The notes beneath the pieces were generated by a model that did not search any database, was not told where the DNA came from, and was given only the letters and a program-made list of their open reading frames with translations. Positions 57,301 through 64,000 of a stretch of 64,000 nucleotides of DNA are shown one piece after another. The position numbers and the translations under genes were made by a program. Where the stretch lies: positions 62,001 through 126,000 of the forward strand of contig JARBJD010000184.1 of assembly GCA_033064195.1 (NCBI GenBank). Direction: 5' to 3'. The DNA comes from Blattamonas nauphoetae. Lineage: Eukaryota > Preaxostyla > Oxymonadida. Within the stretch, counting starts at the first letter, position 1. Each line of letters opens with the position of its first letter.

Positions 57301-57802
57301 CACGATTTTTGTCCTGATTATTAGTGTTTCACATCCGGCAGAGCGTTTTCATCACGAAACAACAGTCATCAAGGAATGTTGGTTTTCCGTTCGAGCCTCC
57401 AGTTGAAGATTGGGTAAATGGAGAATGAGCAACCAATGAACAAAATGACGTTTCAGTGTTTAGCGATGGGGAATCCAGTGAACTCGTCAGAGGATCCGAG
57501 GTACGGGCGTGGAACTTTTTGATGGTTTGTATTCCTTGATCAAGAGGTGTAGCCTTCGAAACAATGAACCTTAATTTTAACTCATCTGTTTCGCTGTTTG
57601 GATGTTCGGATTAGTCTATTTGTATGTGATGGCGTGAGATTTGGTTTGCCGAATGTTTATCAGGTTGTGATCGTTTGAAACAAGTAGTTAATGTTGCAGC
57701 GGGTTATTCTAGAGGGAGAGAGGGCAGGAAGACGCCATGTGTTTTGGTTCAGTCGTCATCAGAAATGAGGAAAGATTTCCCATTGTCAAAAATCATTGAA
57801 GA
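54341..57802. other. No gene seen
   Basis: About 3.4 kb with only short open scraps on either strand, and no repeats, RNA genes or motifs that I can support. Old decayed sequence is likely. Confidence 0.4.
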
Positions 57803-57944
57803 ATGAAAACTTCATACCACTTTTCCAAACCTGATTCGTCCCGTAGCACCGATGGGACAAGCATCTACAACCTCCTGGAATCCATTTGGTCGGACAATCC
57901 GGCTGAGCCCCTCATAGATGCCCTTGAGCATACAAGGAAACTTA

Positions 57945-58267
57945 CAGGGTGAGCCAAAAGTAACCTTCTCTAGGGGCCGATCAAAGCCTTTTTCGACAAA
58001 AGTTAAAAAAGAGAGTTTCAAGACGTGAAATATGAAGAGAGTGATCATTAAAGCTTAACTGAATTCTCGTTCGTTTTTTGTCAGAAATCGGGACATGCGA
58101 ACGATCTGACTTCATTCGTACACTGCACTGAAGTTGATTAGAAAGAAATCAGTGAATGAGGTGGTGAGCAAACAGTATAGCGACAACGATCTCTATTTGA
58201 TGTTTGTTTTCGAAAAGATGACATAAAAACACAATTGTGGGATGAAGGTTACTTTTGGCTCACCCTG
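57945..58267. mobile_element. mariner-type MITE 1 (323 bp)
   Basis: Both ends read CAGGGTGAGCCAAAAGTAAC inwards (24-bp terminal inverted repeats). TA lies on both sides (57943-57944 and 58268-58269). CAGGGTG ends with a TA target are the hallmark of Tc1/mariner elements. No coding capacity. Confidence 0.9.
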
Positions 58268-58269
58268 TA

Positions 58270-58602
58270 CAGGGTGTTCAGAAAGTAATGTGATCAAGTT
58301 GGGCCGATCACCTCCCATCTTGAATGATTCGAAGCATCGACCATCTTTTTCCATATATCTTTGATATTAATTTCCAAAACTTTTTAAATCTCCTCAGTCT
58401 CATTGCTAAAGGGGAGATATAGAGGCAGATCACAAATTTGGACGTGCGCAGATCGTGAAGTATCCACGAAGATCTCGTTCAGGCAGCACCTTTAATGTTT
58501 TTCAATGACAAAAATATGAAGAAAGAGACGTAGAATAGATGTTAGACGAGACATTGATACGCGATCGGCCCAACTTGATCACATTACTTTCTGAACACCC
58601 TG
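58270..58602. mobile_element. mariner-type MITE 2 (333 bp)
   Basis: Both ends read CAGGGTGTTCAGAAAGTAAT inwards; the inverted repeats are perfect for 40 bp. TA duplications lie at 58268-58269 and 58603-58604. It shares the central TA with MITE 1, so one inserted into the target duplication of the other. No coding capacity. The perfect repeats suggest recent movement. Confidence 0.9.
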
Positions 58603-58640
58603 TAAGAGGGTGAAAAATGAACTCAAACAGTTTTACAAGA

Positions 58641-58680
58641 GTGTGTCTTCCTTCTTTCTTCAATTCTTCGTTTCTTCTAG
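58641..58680 (+). other. 40-nt intron of the transposase-like gene
   Basis: It begins GTGTGTCTTCC and ends TTTCTTCTAG. It splits a Ser codon (A|GT), joining KQFYK to SELNTLL. Confidence 0.65.
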
Positions 58681-58907
58681 GTGAATTAAACACATTGCTG
58701 ACATTATTGTCATCAATCTACAATAAAAGTCACGAAAGTGAAAAAGTCACACTGATGCAGTGCGTGGCGCAGGTCGCCTCTGAAGAAGAGTTGCGGATTT
58801 GCGGATTCGGCTTCACCCACGGGCAATTCAAATACGCCCGAAGCCGCTTCGACCACAACACCGGTCAGCCACGCACGGCAACACATGTCCGGCCTGAAAG
58901 CAAATCG

Positions 58908-58945
58908 GTGTCCATACTTTTCTGAATCATACCTTCATTTTTCAG
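58908..58945 (+). other. 38-nt intron of the transposase-like gene
   Basis: It begins GTGTCCATAC and ends ATTTTTCAG. It is phase 0 and joins PESKS to AIDIEKDEE. A stop lies within it in the upstream frame. Confidence 0.7.
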
Positions 58946-60075
58946 GCCATTGACATTGAAAAGGATGAGGAGTTAATGGCTGCAATAATTGCCAATACAA
59001 CTCCATCCTGCGAGAGCCAGGCTCGCATAAATCGACGGTCGGTGAAAAAACAGAGTGTGCTCCCCTTTTTATCAATCCCCATAGAATTAGTTCCGACCAT
59101 TTTGGAGGATCTGGATGAGTCTGACGTGGAGTTTCTGAATCAACCAGAAACTCCGAATAGACGTCCAGAAGAGCCAAGCATAGTGCTCCCACATCCAGTT
59201 ACACACCAAAAATCCTCCAAAAAGACTGAACCACGTCTGTTAAAGACAACAAAAAAGGATCTGCATCAGGAACTAGTCAAGTCAGGTAAAACAACAATGC
59301 ATTACTCTACCTTCTGTAAAAAGACACCATTCCTTAAAAAACCAAAAAGAAGGACCGACCTCTGCCACATATGTGAGCGGGGGAATACACTCGAAAGAAA
59401 AGAAGAATCTCTGAAACAAATCAACAAAAAACTCACAGCAAACGAAGAAAAAGAAAAACAAACAATACAAAAGCACAGAAAGGTAGCAGAAGCGCAGAGG
59501 CAGTTTTATCATGATACCGTCTCCAAGTTGGACGATCACTCGGCGGTGATCGTCATGGATTTTAAAGAAAACTGGCAGCTGCCACTGTCACCCAACCAAC
59601 TTGGGCACGACTTTTACAATCGCACTTCAGTTTCTCATTTATGCATTTCTGTACTCACTTCAGTTGATTCTGTTTCTCACACCGCATATCACAACTTTAT
59701 TTCTCCCGTGCTTTCGCACGATCATCGTTTTGTGGAGGAGTGCCTCCACGAGATTTTCACTTCACCTCTTTATTCCAAGAAAAAGCACTTCACCATTTTC
59801 ACCGACACTGGTCCCCACTTCAGGAACCAGTTCGTTCTTGGCTTTCTGTTGTCTGACAAGAATCCCCTCCTTCGAGGGAAGCACATCACCTATTCTTTCT
59901 TTGCCGAACACCACGGAAAGAACATTTGTGATTCCGAGTTCGGTCTTTGTACTCGTTTAGTTTCTTCTCATCTTGAGAACACTCTTTCTTCTTCCGATGA
60001 TTTACGTGCTTTCTTTAAAGCAGTTACCGAACCCCTGAATGAATCGAAGACAGATTCATCACACCACTTTCACGA

Positions 60076-60108
60076 GTATGTGCTTATTTGATTTTTCACT
60101 CATTCTAG
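60076..60108 (+). other. 33-nt intron of the transposase-like gene
   Basis: It begins GTATGTGC and ends CATTCTAG. It splits a Glu codon (GA|G), joining HHFHE to HTTFSTAHKHN. Reading through gives a TGA within 15 nt. Confidence 0.75.
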
Positions 60109-60421
60109 GCATACGACGTTCAGTACTGCACACAAACACAACGTGCTCATTATTCAGGGGCTGAAGCAGTTTCTGGGCTTCAGAAGGAAAGGAACGTCGC
60201 TACTGGGGGCACATGTGTGTGTGAGGGAGGGCAGTTTCAATGTTATTCTCGACTATCACGAGAAGTTGGCGAAGGATGACAAGGTGAGGAAGGTGTTCGA
60301 GAAGGAAAGGGTGGAGAGGGTTGAAGATCTTGTTTTATCTCACACTTTAATTTCTTTAACAGATTTACGTTATGATTCTTTCAATTCTTCATCTGATTTC
60401 ACCTCACAACCCACCAACTAA

Positions 60422-60679
60422 ATTATTTATGGGTTTGATCCATCACCTGGCTTAGCTTCCCAGATCTTTGATCGAAGAAGACTAGCTTGATTCCGTCCTG
60501 GGTGACCATTTGCGTCACCCTTGAAGGGCTTGGGCTCAGAATCAGGCTCCCAGCAGGATGATGGAGAAAAACCCTCCAACTACATTCTTGTTTCTTCATT
60601 CTCTCTCATTTCTTCTTAGAACGACTTGGAATCTTCTGAAATAGCTCTCATTGTATGTTTTTTCAACTTTCTAACTCTC
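60422..60679. other. Short spacer, no gene
   Basis: Contains CCTGGGTGACC...GGTCACCC-like words near 60500 but no clear element end. Nothing else is visible. Confidence 0.3.
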
Positions 60680-63600
60680 ATATTCAGATTGAACAACTTC
60701 TCCTGACAAAGTCGTCGAGAAAGCAACAAGACTTCTCATAGATTCGATCTCGTTCCATTTTCCTCTTTCTTCTCATGATTTGCAGATTCAAGCCGAAAAT
60801 GAGCAGCGAATCATTGGGATTGGAGATGAACCTCGTTGATCCCGTTTGTACTCTTTCTTTCCTCGTCTTTTCAGAACTCCAACTTAAACACAAACCAAAA
60901 GTTTCACTGACAGCATCCTCACTCTTGTTTCGGTCAACGATCTCACACTCGTAAGTCGGCAGTAAATCTCGCAACAGAAACGATCAAAGGGATTGACACC
61001 GAGCTCTGTTGCGAAATAGCTGGGAGTTCATTTCTCCAGGACTTGTTTACCGTTCTGCAGCCACTTCAGATTCAGTCCGATGAATCCTCTCTCCACGGCA
61101 ATCTTCTGGAATTGATCACCATTCTCCTCTCAAGTCTCTCATCATTTGGATTGTAGACGCTGGAAGATTCACGCACTACATCGAAAACCATTCATTTTCA
61201 AAAAGGTATTCTGCAACTTGTTGAGGTTTTTAAACCTTATGTTCACAAGTTCTGCCTCCTCCAAAATTGCATCGATTCAACACCAACGGAACGCTGGCTA
61301 CTCGCTCTCATAACATTAATGAACCGGATTTATCCTTCTCAGTCATTTTTCAGCTATTCAATCGCTTTTATTCCTATCCCTATCACGATCACCACGCTGT
61401 ACATTTCTTCAAGCGATGAAGAAACACTTGGCTCCTTTCTATCTTAGACATGCTGATATGTCTCAATGAATGGAAGAACTTGGCTCCTTCCCTGCAAAAT
61501 ATAGGATAAACTTCCCTCAGAAGACTGATCTCGGAAGGCTTCGAGGATGCAGTTGAAGTTCGCCAACAGAATGATCAATCCCAATGAAGCAGACGAAACA
61601 TTGTCAAATACTGCTCGGTTTTGCTAGTCATTATTCGAGGGAATGTTCTGTCGAGGTTTTAAGACAAATTGCGACATTGTCCAGATTCTGTTTCTCCGAA
61701 ACAGTCCCAATCTGAAAATACCAATCTCAAAGATTAACTGACTGAATCAAAAGTTCACAGAAGTGTCTAGAGAGTGATTAAATCAATGGAAGCAGACAGA
61801 ACGGCCCAGTTGATGCCGTTGAAATCGAAGCGGGACCTGGTGTCATCAGAGCGGACAGAAGGGCTGCATTTGTCACCCAAAGTGAGCCGATCGAGGTCAG
61901 TTGACTTGGAGGATTCACCGTCGATGAATTACATGCGAACACTTGACATTCTGTCGATATCGCGTTCAGATCTGACGAAGATGAAGTTTGGGGACTGTGC
62001 TGAAGATGGATGGGGAGATGGAAATGAAAATGAGAATGGAATGGGAAATGGGGCTGATGTGAGCGTGAGCAACGACGTTTGTGAAATTGGAAGCCATTCA
62101 ACAAATGATGTGCTCCCAACGCTGGGCAAAGACGAGGAAGGATGGAGTGGTGCAGAAACTGGGCCAAAATTGTTTAGCGAACGGACCGTGCAATTTGTAG
62201 TTCCATCACTTTCGGAAGAAGCGAGAATAGCAAGCGCTGAAGTTGGACATCTGAAACCCGAGTTTGCCGTGCTGCCAAACTTTTTCTCGCAGAGTTCGCC
62301 CGAAATGGGTCAGAATTCGTTGGGGACTGATATTTCGAAGTCGACGAGCATGTCTGAGCCTTTGTTGGATGTTAGGATGCGAACGACTCGCGACGCTGCC
62401 GAACAGCTGCCTCCCGCGCCGTCGATTCTGACGACACCGCCGACGAAGATGTCGAGTGGGCCATCGGCTGACGAGTTCTCGCCTCAATTTTCGGGAAAGC
62501 TGCAACAGGAAGCGTTGCCGATGACTTTTGGTTTTCCTCCTTCGACACCGTTTCTGCAGTGGGACAAGTTGGATGCAGAGGAAGTATCGGATTGAGTGAA
62601 GCGAGTGGGGGCGATGGAGGGACACGCCTCGCTGCCGAGGGACGAGCCACCTGGAGTCTCGCTGTCGTTCCTGACAGATAAGGATCGGGATCGAGATGGG
62701 GATGGGGAGAGGACGAAGAGTCGGGATAAATGGGAAGGAGAGAAGGGAGGCGAGTCGGAAGGGCAGGTTGTGTCGTTCACGAAGGTTGAGGTTGAGAAGG
62801 AAGACGATGAGGCAGTGAATGAGCTGATGAAGATGATTGGACTTTGGCGAGAGTGGCTGGAGAAGAAGAAGGGAGTGTCGCTTGTTGATCTTGTTGTGAG
62901 CTCGCAGGAGGAGTGTGGGAGGCGGATCGAGGTTGATGTTGCTCGATCGAAGCGGCGTCTGAGACGACAACAGCGAAAGCAGAACCGAAGTAGAAGTTCA
63001 CGCCGAACTCAACGAGCGTCGGTTGTACCTCGTGTGCCACTGAATGATTTGTCTCGTGGGTTGGAATTGCTGTTGACTGAACTGGAAGAAGAGACGCCTC
63101 AAGCGAGTTCGACAGCTCGTGTTCAGTTCTCAACAAATCGATGGATTGTGTTTGAACTTCAGCGATTGTTCGCGACGCTTCTTTCGTCGCAGAACGAAGC
63201 GACGACGAGGACAGGTCTGACAATCGTTTGGATGGACGACTCGCGATGCAGGAAGCCAACAAGACATTCTGGAACGAAACCATCTTCTTCTGGAAGCGCT
63301 GGAAGTCGAACCGCGTGAAGTACTCTCAGTATGGGAGCGAGTCAGAGAACGCGGAAGCATTCCGAGATATGTCTGTTCCCCTTCTTTCCTCTTCGACGGA
63401 CATGGGTGGAGAGAACCAGTATTTCTGCTCGGAATGCTCGTCGAAAGTGGATGCTATTCGATATTCTGTTCTGTTGTCAGTCCCTCCTTTTCTCAGACTC
63501 GCTCTGATGCGCTTCAGTTATGACTGGGAAAGGGAATCGAGAGTGAAGAAGGGGAAGGAGCACGTTTTTGTTGGGAAGAAGGTGAAGTCGTCAGCACCTC

Positions 63601-64000
63601 TGCTCTCTCTCGACTTCTTCAATAAGAACTGGATGGCGAAGGAAGCTCGAAGATGGGCAGACAAATCGAAAGATCGCATATCACCAACGTCGACGGAGGA
63701 GGAATCGATCGCCGAGCAGTTGAATCGCGTGAAGGCCTCTCTCACCATACCTCCCACCCACGTCACACTTCCTTCCGATCTCATGCTGTTCGCAACGCAT
63801 GCTTCTGATGTGCTGAGTGCAAGTCTGTCGGGGCGTCATGCAAAAGAGACTCGTGAAAAACAAACAAAAAAGCTGTCGGCTGACCCAGAACACGTTGAAG
63901 AAAGAGAAGAAGAATCGGATCATCAACCCCAGTTCACGAAAACACCATTATTCATAAGACGAGAATTAACACCAATCTCCCTCTCAGAGAACCTATCGTC
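60680..64000 (+). pseudogene. Decayed ubiquitin-specific protease (USP), runs off the right edge
   Basis: Helical-repeat-like scraps come first (61010-61155, FLQDLFTVLQPLQIQ; 61200-61440, ERWLLALITLMNRIYP). An acidic region follows at 61774-62592; its frame meets TGA at 62593-62595 and continues in the same frame to about 63200 (MKMIGLWREWLEKKKG). The USP core shows VFELQRLFATLLSSQN near 63150, then a frame change near 63200. The fingers-to-palm segment is near 63420 (QYFCSECSSKVDAIRY, then PPFLRLALMRFSYDWE), typical of USP9X/24/34-like enzymes. The Cys box normally placed before the LQRLF motif is not found, and the His box would lie beyond the window. The gene is therefore almost certainly inactive as read here. 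Confidence 0.6.

Larger units (their letters stand above)
57803..60421 (+). pseudogene. Transposase-like RNase-H-fold gene, four exons, exon 1 interrupted by two MITEs
   Basis: Exons: 57803-57944 continued at 58605-58640, then 58681-58907, 58946-60075 and 60109-60421 (615 aa without the insertions). Introns are 40, 38 and 33 nt. Frame is kept at every junction, including the MITE site, where the flanks read RKL-KRVKNELKQ. The protein has LCHICERGN (zinc-knuckle-like CxxC), a long coiled coil, then VIVMDFKENW, SHDHRFVEECLHEIF, FTDTGPHFRNQF and SFFAEHHGKNICDSEFG. The spaced Asp, Asp and Glu/His motifs look like a DDE-type RNase H fold, as in uncharacterised eukaryotic transposase-like proteins. 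I cannot name the superfamily and see no terminal repeats. Apart from the two MITEs, which must disrupt it unless spliced out, it is uninterrupted. Confidence 0.65.

Noticed and set aside
62593-62595. TGA read as an amino acid
   Set aside because: Other genes end at TGA (for example 14570-14572), and the USP gene has other lesions, so decay is simpler.

Overview
The window looks like nuclear DNA of a microbial eukaryote. The closest match in style is an anaerobic flagellate of the Preaxostyla (an oxymonad such as Blattamonas); this is inferred from gene style, not from a marker gene. The reasons are spliceosomal introns of only 33-41 nt with normal GT..AG ends, standard stop codons, a secreted right-handed beta-helix protein rich in NxS/T sites, serine/threonine-rich beta-helix fragments, a protein-kinase tail, a Crinkler/RHS-type P-loop NTPase, and dense mobile DNA. 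Few genes look whole, and much of the unique sequence reads as decayed coding DNA.

Layout. 1-3100: no supported gene. 3108-3757: a dispersed repeat with a small inverted-repeat element, next to a kinase C-terminus. 4458-5765: an intact secreted beta-helix gene. 6150-14572: two Crinkler/RHS-like genes head to head as a 3.5-kb inverted duplication; the plus copy (three exons, about 1578 aa) is open and the minus copy is broken. 15453-18625: a hAT-type element (8-bp target duplication) carrying a decayed SF1 helicase. 18711-23563: a whole-looking DIRS-like tyrosine-recombinase retrotransposon. 25841-27574: a second hAT-type element. 29641-40262: a 14-bp satellite of about 6.1 kb, split in perfect phase by a 4.5-kb insertion (32840-37354) that itself holds a decayed gene, a 57-bp minisatellite and a MITE. 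40263-44660: decayed minus-strand genes interrupted by a pogo-type transposon (about 41901-43537). 45622-48662: a third hAT-type element with a 24-27-bp minisatellite and a beta-helix fragment. 49000-54340: decayed coding DNA. 57803-60421: a four-exon, 615-codon transposase-like gene whose first exon is interrupted by two adjacent mariner-type MITEs. 60680-64000: a decayed ubiquitin-specific protease gene running off the right edge.

The window is best read as accessory or subtelomere-like sequence. No metabolic pathway or operon is visible. The genes that still look usable are the beta-helix protein, the plus-strand Crinkler-like protein and the retrotransposon's own frames. The most notable points are three hAT-ended elements that each enclose host-gene-like sequence, the satellite split without loss of phase, the inverted Crinkler duplication, and the two MITEs sharing one TA inside a transposase-like exon.
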